Assembly: GCF_000701705.1 (NCBI RefSeq)
Contig: NZ_JNJP01000105.1
Span: forward strand, 1-9,669
Reading direction: 5' to 3'
DNA: 9,669 bases
From: Bilophila wadsworthia ATCC 49260
GTDB lineage: Bacteria > Desulfobacterota > Desulfovibrionia > Desulfovibrionales > Desulfovibrionaceae
In this document: positions 1 through 4,862 of the stretch, in pieces
Numbering within the stretch: position 1 is the stretch's first letter
Layout of the letters: each line of letters opens with the position of its first letter
The notes under the pieces: generated by a model
The model's input: only the letters and a program-made list of their open reading frames with translations
The model's database searches: none
Told to the model about the DNA's origin: nothing
Translations under genes and position numbers: made by a program

Positions 1-78
1 CCCTTCCCCTCCCCGAACCCCTCCCTTTCCCCGCGAAAACTTTGACTGGCGGGGAGGCCGCGCGGAGGGAGTCCCGTT
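1..78 (+). repeat. Dispersed GC-rich element, copy A (cut by left window edge)
   Basis: The first bases form a C-rich tract (runs of CCCC and CCCTCC). It is followed by AAAACTTTG at 36-44, a variant of the AAGACTTTC box of copies B, C and D, and then by a tail containing GACTGGCGGGGAGGC and GGAGTCCC. The tail closely matches copy B, which lies in the opposite orientation at about 213-313. The hairpin half seen in copies B, C and D would lie left of the window. The complementary strand has at least four G-runs in a G-quadruplex pattern. It probably follows a plus-strand gene outside the window. The family relationship is read by eye from shared order and motifs. Confidence 0.6.
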
Positions 79-89
79 GAAAAAACGAA

Positions 90-119
90 AGGCTGTGAAC
101 GGATGTTCGCAGCCTTTTT
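90..119 (+). terminator. Rho-independent terminator, probably bidirectional
   Basis: AGGCTGTGAAC (90-100) and GTTCGCAGCCT (105-115) form an 11-bp stem with one G-T wobble around a GGAT loop, and T's continue to 119. An A-run at 80-85 supplies a T-run for minus-strand transcription. It probably ends a plus-strand gene that lies left of the window. Confidence 0.8.
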
Positions 120-136
120 GCTTTGCAAAGGAAGAG

Positions 137-190
137 TCTTCTTCTTCTTCTTCTTCTTCTTCTTCTTCTTCTTCTTCTTCTTCTTCTTCT
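137..190. repeat. Trinucleotide microsatellite, (TCT)18
   Basis: Eighteen uninterrupted TCT units (54 bp; AGA/GAA on the minus strand) lie between the terminator at 90-119 and copy B of the dispersed element. A perfect triplet tract this long is unusual in a bacterial chromosome and likely to vary in length by slippage. It is a polypurine/polypyrimidine mirror repeat, so it could form a DNA triplex. It lies in no supportable gene: open frames across it translate to poly-Ser or poly-Phe. Whether it affects expression of any gene cannot be told from this window. Confidence 0.95.
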
Positions 191-212
191 TTCTCGCCAG
201 CATCCATCAGGC

Positions 213-313
213 GGGGACTCCTTTTGAGCCGCCTCCCCACCAGTCGAAAGTCTTGGAAAAGGAGGGGGCCGGGGGAGGAATAACCCTTCTTCAGAAGGGG
301 TTTCCTCCCCCGG
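213..313 (-). repeat. Dispersed GC-rich element, copy B
   Basis: Read on the minus strand, the element starts with a long hairpin (313-269), continues through a C-rich tract and the box AAGACTTTC (254-246), and ends in a tail with GACTGG, GGGGAGGC and GGAGTCCCC. The tail matches copy A in reverse orientation, so A and B form an imperfect inverted pair around the terminator and microsatellite. The element begins only 9 nt after the stop of the 85-aa membrane protein gene. Confidence 0.65.
269..313 (-). terminator. Hairpin terminator of the small membrane protein gene (part of copy B)
   Basis: Arms CCGGGGGAGGAA (269-280) and TTCCTCCCCCGG (302-313) pair over 12 bp. An inner stem of ACCCTTCT with AGAAGGGGT closes on a TC loop, giving a nearly continuous stem of about 20 bp. 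On the minus strand it follows the TAG stop by 9 nt and is itself followed by CCCCCTCCTTTTCC, a short T-run. A terminator role is likely, although the T-run is weaker than in the canonical terminator at 90-119. Confidence 0.65.
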
Positions 314-322
314 TCATCTCCA

Positions 323-580
323 CTATTTCTTTTCAGGCAACGGGCCGCGCGGGAGGAAACGCCACGTGTCGCGGATTTCCATAGCGGCTTCGTTGATGAA
401 GGGAATGTCGTTGTAGTAGAGGGCGCCGATGGGCACATCATATTTTTCCTGTGCCGCGGCGAAATCCTGATGCAGCTTGCTGTAGGGCACCCAAAGCGGG
501 GTGATGACCCAGAGCAGCAGCCATATCGTGAACATGCAGAGAAGCAGTTTCACATAGCCGGGGAGAGGGCGTCTGGACAT
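323..580 (-). CDS. Small single-span membrane protein, unknown function (85 aa)
   Basis: I do not recognise this family. The product is 85 residues. A basic N-terminus (MSRRPLPGYVK) is followed by one strongly hydrophobic, Trp- and Leu-rich segment at about residues 10-32. A hydrophilic C-terminal half of about 50 residues follows, ending in a basic Pro/Lys tail. By the positive-inside rule the N-terminus is probably cytoplasmic and the C-terminal half periplasmic. The ATG at 580 is chosen because GGAA precedes it at suitable spacing and the membrane helix then begins near residue 10; a start 28 codons earlier would add a low-complexity polar leader running through hairpin sequence. It lies 144 nt downstream of the UPF0324 transporter on the same strand, with hairpins between, so it may be co-transcribed by readthrough or separately. 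A role as a small partner of the transporter is only a guess from position. Confidence 0.7.
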   Translation of the reverse strand: MSRRPLPGYVKLLLCMFTIWLLLWVITPLWVPYSKLHQDFAAAQEKYDVPIGALYYNDIPFINEAAMEIRDTWRFLPRGPLPEKK

Positions 581-601
581 GATGCGTTTCCTATGAGGGG
601 T

Positions 602-618
602 GCCGGGAAGATCCCGGC
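602..618. repeat. Short perfect hairpin
   Basis: GCCGGGA and TCCCGGC pair over 7 bp around an AGA loop. It lies 22 nt upstream of the small membrane protein start, within the transporter-to-small-gene spacer. It has no T-run on either side, so it is an RNA structure rather than an obvious terminator. Confidence 0.5.
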
Positions 619-637
619 CCGGTGAGCTTTTGAATAA

Positions 638-668
638 GGAGGTGGAATCGCCGGGCGATCCCACCTCC
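638..668 (-). terminator. Terminator-like hairpin between transporter and small gene
   Basis: On the minus strand GGAGGTGGGATCGCC pairs with GGCGATTCCACCTCC over up to 15 bp with one G-T wobble, so about 13 bp is realistic with a normal loop. TTATTC follows, a weak T-run. It lies 57 nt past the transporter stop. It may end or attenuate the transporter transcript, with partial readthrough into the 85-aa gene. Confidence 0.5.
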
Positions 669-689
669 GGGTCCGGGCTTGCCGGAAGT

Positions 690-714
690 GGCGCACCCGG
701 AAGCCGGATGCGCC
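690..714 (-). terminator. Hairpin immediately after the transporter stop codon
   Basis: GGCGCATCCGG and CCGGGTGCGCC (minus-strand reading) form an 11-bp stem with one G-T wobble and a three-base CTT loop, 10 nt after the TAA stop. No T-run follows, so it may act as a 3' stabilising structure, with the hairpin at 638-668 as the terminator proper. Confidence 0.45.
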
Positions 715-724
715 GATGAGTCCG

Positions 725-2458
725 TTAGATCTTCGCCGTGATTTCGGGGAAGACGAGGTAGAACATCACATACGCCATGGCGAGGGTCAGAGCCAAGTTG
801 AAGGACTGGCCGCAGACGTACAGGATGAGGGGCTTGCCGCCCTTGAAGTAGGGGGTGAGTTCGCGGAAGTTGGTGCTCAGGCCGATGGCGGTAAAGGCGA
901 GCACGAAGAACCACGTGCGGACGCCCTTTTCGATGCCGTCGATGACGCCCTTGTTGATGAGGGCGGTGCCGAGGTCAGGGCCGAGGTCGGCGCTGTAGAT
1001 GGAGAAGATGATCGAAGCGGTGAGGAAGCCGATGACGAACTTGGGGAAACGGTGCCAGATTTCCATCAGGCTGGTTTCGCGTCCGGCGGTCTTTTCAACG
1101 CTGGTGCACCAGTACACGGCGATACCGAAGGCGGTCACGCCGATGAGCACGTTCTGGATCATCTTGATGGTCGCGGCCACGTACATGGCCTTGGGGCCGA
1201 GCAGCGCGCCGGCGGCGGCCACGGCGCCCGTGGAGTCGACCGTACCGCCGATCCACGCGCCGCCAAGCACTTCAGGCAGGCCGAGGTACTTGATGAAGGC
1301 GGGCAGGGCCACCATCATGATGGCGGTAAAGGTCATGGACAGGCCGAGGGCGAGGGTAAGCTCTTCCTTCTTGGCGCGGCACGCGGCGGCCGCGGCGATG
1401 GCGGCGGAGGTGCCGCACACGGACATGTCGGCGGAGATGGTGATGTTCAGGGTCGGGGAAGCCATCTTGAGGACCTTCTGGCCGAAGATGAAGGTCGTGA
1501 TGAGCACGATGGGGGTGACCACCCACGCCACGAAGATACCGGCGGTGCCGATGGCGATGATCTTGTCGAACAGGATTTCCGCGCCGAGGAGCACGAGGCC
1601 CGTCTTGATGAAGTATTCAACCTGGAGCGCGGGCTTCATCCACTGCGGGGTGCCGATCGTGTTGGCGATGATCATCCCGAACATGATGCCCCAGGGCTCC
1701 ACGCCGATGCCGTAGTAGGCCATGGTGGACTGCTTGCCGAGGATCATGGCGATCACCACGACGACGAACAGGCCCACGAAGCCGATGAGGAACTTGGGCA
1801 GGTTCTGGCCCATGACGAAGATGCCGATGCCGAAGAACAGGGCAAAGGCGACCATCAGCAAGGGCAGGGTGGTGAAGAGGTTTACGGGCTTGGCCTTGGC
1901 GGAAGCCTTGGACGCGTCGGCCTTGGCCTTGGTCCAATCCTTGATGGCCGCTTCGGCGGCGGTGTTCAGGCTGGCATCCTTGTAGCCCGCGTCGGCGGCG
2001 AGCTTTTCGGCGGCCTGAGCGGCGGCGAAAGAGCTTTCGGCCTTGGCCTTGGCGGCTTCAGCCTTTTCCTTGTTGGCCGCGTTCTTCGCGTCGGCTTCGG
2101 CCTGGCTGGTAAACATGGACTTCACGGGGTTGTCCGTCCACTTGCCGGGGCTGGCGATGAATGCCTTGATTTCCTTGGCGATAGGCAGGTTGGTGCCTAC
2201 GACGCCCTTCTTGGCGTCCTGAGCCTGGATATACGCGATAGTCTTAAATGGAGCCTTCTCGGCTTCCACCTTCATGATCGCGTTGGACTTATCGATCGTT
2301 TCTTTATAACTGGCCGGAGCGCCATTGATGAAAATGCAGATGGCCGCGATGAGCAGAGCGAAACCAAGCCAAATGGCCCAGTAGTCTTCCTTCTTCCACA
2401 GGTCTGACCAGTGCGATTGAGCTCGGTCTACGACCACGTTGCTGTTTTCATTTGCCAT
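725..2458 (-). CDS. UPF0324/YeiH-family putative sulfate exporter with a large N-terminal insert (577 aa)
   Basis: This is a polytopic inner-membrane protein of the YeiH/UPF0324 (putative sulfate exporter) family. Family motifs lie in the C-terminal ~380 residues: KTGLVLLGAEILF (285-297), SVCGTSAAIAAAAACRA (346-362), GGTVDSTGAVAAAGAL (404-419) and AFTAIGLSTNFREL (521-534). Typical members are about 350 aa. Here the core is preceded by one extra membrane helix (about 27-45) and a soluble Ala/Lys/Glu-rich segment (about 47-190), likely helical and perhaps coiled-coil, before the next helix at about 195. The ATG at 2458 is supported by AGGAGGAG at 2465-2472 with 6-nt spacing. The substrate is not shown by sequence; the family name rests on weak evidence. 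Export of sulfate, sulfite or another sulfonate-derived anion would fit a sulfur-respiring organism, but that is inference. Two hairpins follow the stop. Confidence 0.9.
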   Translation of the reverse strand: MANENSNVVVDRAQSHWSDLWKKEDYWAIWLGFALLIAAICIFINGAPASYKETIDKSNAIMKVEAEKAPFKTIAYIQAQDAKKGVVGTNLPIAKEIKAFIASPGKWTDNPVKSMFTSQAEADAKNAANKEKAEAAKAKAESSFAAAQAAEKLAADAGYKDASLNTAAEAAIKDWTKAKADASKASAKAKPVNLFTTLPLLMVAFALFFGIGIFVMGQNLPKFLIGFVGLFVVVVIAMILGKQSTMAYYGIGVEPWGIMFGMIIANTIGTPQWMKPALQVEYFIKTGLVLLGAEILFDKIIAIGTAGIFVAWVVTPIVLITTFIFGQKVLKMASPTLNITISADMSVCGTSAAIAAAAACRAKKEELTLALGLSMTFTAIMMVALPAFIKYLGLPEVLGGAWIGGTVDSTGAVAAAGALLGPKAMYVAATIKMIQNVLIGVTAFGIAVYWCTSVEKTAGRETSLMEIWHRFPKFVIGFLTASIIFSIYSADLGPDLGTALINKGVIDGIEKGVRTWFFVLAFTAIGLSTNFRELTPYFKGGKPLILYVCGQSFNLALTLAMAYVMFYLVFPEITAKI

Positions 2459-2507
2459 AACAGTCTCCTCCTGGCTTTGGGCATGTGCCGAAAGCCAAAT
2501 CTGTTTT

Positions 2508-2523
2508 GGTGAAAAAGTTCACC
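2508..2523. promoter_or_regulatory. Palindromic operator-like site in the transporter leader
   Basis: GGTGAA-AAAG-TTCACC is a perfect 6+6 dyad. It contains GTGA-N6-TCAC, the half-site arrangement used by many CRP/FNR-superfamily regulators. It lies 50-65 nt upstream of the transporter start, and downstream of the proposed transcription start, so it could be a roadblock-type operator or an RNA stem. The regulator is not identified. Confidence 0.45.
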
Positions 2524-2545
2524 GATTCCTCTGCCTGTGAGCGGT

Positions 2546-2566
2546 TGTGGAGTTTACGGCTCCACA
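2546..2566. promoter_or_regulatory. Leader hairpin upstream of the transporter
   Basis: TGTGGAG (2546-2552) and CTCCACA (2560-2566) form a perfect 7-bp stem with a 7-base loop. It lies in the predicted 5' untranslated region, about 88 nt before the ATG, between the promoter and the GGTGAA dyad. No T-run follows, so it is not an intrinsic terminator. Confidence 0.4.
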
Positions 2567-2578
2567 GACCAGACGCCT

Positions 2579-2591
2579 TTAGTCCGACTAA
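2579..2591. promoter_or_regulatory. Dyad TTAGTC-C-GACTAA overlapping the transporter -10
   Basis: A perfect 6+6 dyad with a one-base centre overlaps the proposed -10 hexamer (2588-2593) and the start-site region. That is a classic repressor-operator position. I do not recognise the cognate regulator, and none is encoded in the window. Confidence 0.45.
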
Positions 2592-2615
2592 TAACAGGAC
2601 ACGGTCTATTGTCAA
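2588..2615 (-). promoter_or_regulatory. Sigma70-like promoter for the UPF0324 transporter
   Basis: On the minus strand a consensus -35 TTGACA (2615-2610) is followed, after a 16-nt spacer, by TATTAG (2593-2588), which matches the -10 consensus at four of six positions. The predicted transcript would start near 2581 and carry a leader of about 120 nt before the ATG at 2458. Confidence 0.5.
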
Positions 2616-2905
2616 CCGAATTTTGAATGTAATAGCGGGTTATTGGGGAACGAATACGGAGCGGAGAGGAATAAGCCTTGTATATGAACACAATAGACTG
2701 AATGCTCAATCAAAGGGGAACAAATTTGATATGATTTGGACAAGAGAGCGCATATGGAACGGTATATAGGGCACAAAAACGGATAAGTGATTCTGCTTTT
2801 TTCTGTTTGTATGGTTTTAACATATTTATATTATTATATTATATTGGATAGGTGTTTCTCCCTTCCCTTCTGGAGTTCCGACCCCATAAGGCCCATCATG
2901 CTCTG

Positions 2906-2976
2906 GAGTTCACCAGGGAACTCTTGAGAGACGCCATCCCTAGAAAGGGCTTTTTTGAAAAAAACTCGAGAGTTCC
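2906..2976. other. Nested, mutually exclusive hairpins (possible RNA or attenuator-like structure)
   Basis: GGAACTCTTGAG (2917-2928) pairs with CTCGAGAGTTCC (2965-2976) over 12 bp with one G-T. The same left arm can instead pair with GAGTTC at 2906-2911. The enclosed loop holds CCCT-AGAA-AGGG followed by C and six T's (2951-2956), then seven A's. This alternative-pairing layout resembles an attenuator, but no gene follows on the plus strand, so function is unknown. Confidence 0.35.
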
Positions 2977-3239
2977 ATGCCGCAAGAACCTGGAGTCATG
3001 GGGGATAAAAAAAGAACGGGATGCGATGGAATCAGGGGGAACGACGCGGCATCATCACGCAGATGCAGCTGTTGTCGACAAGAAAAGAGGACGGTCATCA
3101 GCCCTTTCAACCGCAACGCGACAGCAGGGCAACGAGAGAAAGGTACACAAGGGCAATGTGTTCGGTACTGAATCCAGAGGCTGAACTCATGGAGTCGCCG
3201 TTTATGATGCAGCGAGGAGAATTCGGTGTGCACTCTCTG

Positions 3240-3273
3240 TCATAGGGCAATGCAGATTTGCATTGCCCTATGA
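3240..3273. terminator. Perfect 15-bp hairpin downstream of the nitroreductase
   Basis: TCATAGGGCAATGCA and TGCATTGCCCTATGA pair perfectly around a GATT loop. Neither side has a T-run. It lies about 150 nt past the nitroreductase stop on the minus strand and may protect or end that transcript. It could equally be a small palindromic repeat unit. Confidence 0.45.
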
Positions 3274-3424
3274 AGCGATACGTCATCATCCGTAGGCTGC
3301 TTCTTTCCATGCGGAAGCGTCACGGCTTCGAGGATAGTTTATTGCCTGTATTTTCCTGTAGATAGCTTCAATTATTCGTGTGGGGACTGTTTCAAACCGT
3401 ACAGTGCAGTCGGGTAGGAGGGGG

Positions 3425-3934
3425 TTACCAGACGTTATAATGCACTTTCTGTTCGTCGTAACGTTCCTTATGCGAGAAAGTCGTCTCGGAATAGCCGAGG
3501 ATGGCAAGGCCGAGCGGCGATACGGTATCCGGAAGATTAAAGAGCTCACGGAAAGCCTGTTCCCGTTCGGGGACGGGGTGGACGCCGCACCAGAGCGAAG
3601 CCAGCTCCTTGGCGCGTGCCGCGAGCAACAGGTTTTCCATAGCGGCGGAGCAGTCCTGCACCCAGTATTTGCCGTAATTGGCCGACGTGGTGTCCCCGCA
3701 CACGAGGATGGCGAGCGGAGCCTGCTTGATCATGCCCGCATATGGATGAAAATCCGGAATCTTATCCAGTTTTTCGCGGTCCGTGATGACCACGAACCTC
3801 CACGGCTGGATGCCCCCCGCAGTAGGCGCGGACATGGCGGCGCTCAGCAATTCTTTGACGAGATCTTCTCCGACGGGCCGGTTCAGGAACTGGCGGATGC
3901 TGCGGCGAGTATGGAGGACTTCAAAGGCATCCAT
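3425..3934 (-). CDS. Nitroreductase-family FMN oxidoreductase (169 aa)
   Basis: This is a compact member of the nitroreductase family, flavoproteins that usually work as homodimers and reduce nitro compounds, quinones or flavins with NAD(P)H. The N-terminal RRSIRQF (10-16) is the usual FMN-phosphate-binding region. SAPTAGGIQPWRFVVI (35-50) is the family's second FMN motif. The mid region (WVQDCSAAMENLLLAA, 91-106) and C-terminal PLGLAILGYSE (130-140) fit the fold. Length is at the short end of the usual 170-220 range. The ATG at 3934 has AAAGGAG eight bases upstream. It is a single-gene unit; the next minus-strand gene to its left is about 1 kb away and a plus-strand gene diverges from it. 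The physiological substrate cannot be deduced from sequence. Confidence 0.9.
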   Translation of the reverse strand: MDAFEVLHTRRSIRQFLNRPVGEDLVKELLSAAMSAPTAGGIQPWRFVVITDREKLDKIPDFHPYAGMIKQAPLAILVCGDTTSANYGKYWVQDCSAAMENLLLAARAKELASLWCGVHPVPEREQAFRELFNLPDTVSPLGLAILGYSETTFSHKERYDEQKVHYNVW

Positions 3935-3964
3935 AAGAACGCTCCTTTCATTGGGTTTATGTTC

Positions 3965-3998
3965 GTTGCACCATACCAGAACCGTTTTTGTTGCACCA
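3965..3998. promoter_or_regulatory. Direct repeats GTTGCACCA at 25-bp spacing
   Basis: GTTGCACCA occurs at 3965-3973 and again at 3990-3998, each followed by a similar A/C-rich stretch ending in CCG. The pair lies 31-64 nt upstream of the nitroreductase start, in the divergent intergenic region. The spacing is about two and a half helical turns. It could be a tandem regulator site or a small duplication. Confidence 0.35.
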
Positions 3999-4081
3999 GA
4001 GCCGATTTGCCGGGCTCCTCCAATGGAGATGCCGTGTAGCCCGCACGGATGTTTGGATATTCTTTTTCGGCGCGTCAGGGC

Positions 4082-4110
4082 TTGTCACTGCGTTATCATG
4101 CGTGTATTCT
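4082..4110 (+). promoter_or_regulatory. Sigma70-like promoter for the zinc-ribbon gene
   Basis: TTGTCA (4082-4087) and TATTCT (4105-4110) are separated by 17 nt, matching the -35 consensus at five and the -10 consensus at four of six positions. Transcription would start near 4117 and give a leader of about 115 nt with a run of eight T's at 4183-4190. Confidence 0.45.
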
Positions 4111-4231
4111 TTCCGGTCTGGACAAAGAAACGAGGGGGTCGTTCCTGCTGTGTTCGTACCCCGGACGTATTTCGTTTGCTGGTTTTTTTTCTTCATTCTT
4201 TTTCGTGATAGCGTGTTTTGAAGGAGTTTTT

Positions 4232-4753
4232 ATGGCTGGTTTGCCGGGTCCCGGAGATCGTATTGAAGCCCGTTGCACTCGCTGCAATGACATTACCGGG
4301 CATGTCATCGTCGCCCTTGTCGGCGGGGAAATTGTCAAGGTGGAATGCCGCGCCTGCGGAAGCGTGCATAAGTATTACCCGCCTGCGACTCCCAAGGAAG
4401 CGAAGGGAAAGACGGCCGTTTGCCGCGTAAAGGCCGGTGAGACCCGTAAGGAGGCCGTGAATTCCTTCAAGCCCACCTCCACGCCTTCGACGGCCGCCGC
4501 ATCGCCCGCCGCCGTGTCCCGGGCCGCCGCCAAAGCGCAAAAGGCCGCTGAGGACATGGAGCAGAATTGGCAGCGCACCATGAACATGACCGCCGCTTCC
4601 GCCCGCCCCTACGCCATGAACGAGTCCTTCGCCGTCGGCGATGTTATCGATCATCCCAAGTTCGGCAGCGGCGTCGTGCAGGAAATCTTTCCTCCCGATA
4701 AGATGCAGATCCTCTTCCGCGACGGCGCCAAGATGCTGCGCTGTGCGTGCTGA
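4232..4753 (+). CDS. Zinc-ribbon protein with C-terminal SH3-like domain (173 aa)
   Basis: Function is unknown. Residues 15-42 carry two CxxC pairs (C15-C18 and C39-C42) that likely bind zinc as a ribbon. Residues 60-130 are a low-complexity Ala/Ser/Thr/Lys linker, probably disordered. The C-terminal part, from about 134, reads GDVIDHPKFGSGVVQEI and ends MQILFRDGAKMLRCAC. It resembles the small SH3/tudor-like module found at the C-terminus of UvrD/PcrA-type helicases, a module known to contact RNA polymerase or nucleic acid; that comparison is from memory. The protein is therefore a plausible nucleic-acid- or polymerase-associated factor, but this is inference. The ATG at 4232 is chosen for AAGGAG (4221-4226) just upstream; the longer in-frame start at 4049 lies upstream of the predicted promoter. 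Copy C of the dispersed element follows the stop by about 22 nt. Confidence 0.85.
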   Translation: MAGLPGPGDRIEARCTRCNDITGHVIVALVGGEIVKVECRACGSVHKYYPPATPKEAKGKTAVCRVKAGETRKEAVNSFKPTSTPSTAAASPAAVSRAAAKAQKAAEDMEQNWQRTMNMTAASARPYAMNESFAVGDVIDHPKFGSGVVQEIFPPDKMQILFRDGAKMLRCAC

Positions 4754-4775
4754 GGGGCAGTAAAGCGATTTTGAG

Positions 4776-4862
4776 ATTGGGGAGAGGAGCACCCCACGGT
4801 TCTCCTCCTCCCCAAAAACTGCCGGCGCGGCTCGCACCCACCCCTCCTCTCCCAAGACTTTC
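4776..4862 (+). repeat. Dispersed GC-rich element, copy C
   Basis: This copy begins about 22 nt after the zinc-ribbon gene stop. It has a purine/pyrimidine hairpin (GGGGAG-AGGAG with CTCCTCCTCCCC, 4779-4813), then CAAAAACTG and about 20 nt of unrelated GC-rich sequence, then ACCCCTCCTCTCC and the box AAGACTTTC (4854-4862). Its order and orientation relative to the preceding gene match copy B. It lacks the GACTGG/GGGGAGGC tail of copies A and B. The hairpin may end the zinc-ribbon transcript, though no T-run follows it. Confidence 0.6.

Larger units (their letters stand above)
2600..3424. other. Gene-free interval with an AT-rich core
   Basis: From the transporter promoter to the nitroreductase stop I see no convincing coding region on either strand. 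Short open frames here lack recognisable motifs or good ribosome sites, and their composition is erratic. About 2620-2850 is clearly AT-richer than the flanking genes, peaking in an almost pure A/T tract at about 2817-2845. The part from 2917 to 3273 holds two strong hairpins, listed separately. The composition break suggests acquired or decayed DNA, but no transposase, integrase or terminal repeat is visible. Confidence 0.5.

Noticed and set aside
137..190. Possible CRISPR or tandem-repeat array
   Set aside because: The unit is three bases without spacers. No repeat-spacer pattern occurs anywhere in the window.
77..384. Open frames through the TCT repeat giving poly-Ser or poly-Phe proteins
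   Set aside because: Long homopolymer products with no domain, overlapping a terminator and element copy B. They are by-products of the repeat.
716..2407. 563-codon plus-strand open frame across the transporter gene
   Set aside because: It is the antisense shadow of a high-GC gene with strong third-position bias. Its product is Gly/Asp/His-rich with no recognisable fold, while the minus frame has clear UPF0324 motifs and a strong ribosome site.
2480..2500. Possible sigma54 promoter (TTGG...GC) before the transporter
   Set aside because: The distance between GG and GC elements is 12 bases rather than the required 10, and a better sigma70-type promoter lies upstream.
2485..2769. 94-codon plus-strand open frame in the transporter upstream region
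   Set aside because: It overlaps the proposed transporter promoter, lacks a ribosome site and any known motif, and changes composition sharply along its length.
2852..3310. Several short overlapping open frames on both strands
   Set aside because: None has a convincing ribosome site, motif or consistent codon use. They overlap one another and the hairpins, so I do not call a gene here.
4049..4231. Longer N-terminus for the zinc-ribbon protein
   Set aside because: The extension runs through the predicted promoter and a T-rich leader and has no ribosome site, whereas the ATG at 4232 has AAGGAG directly upstream.
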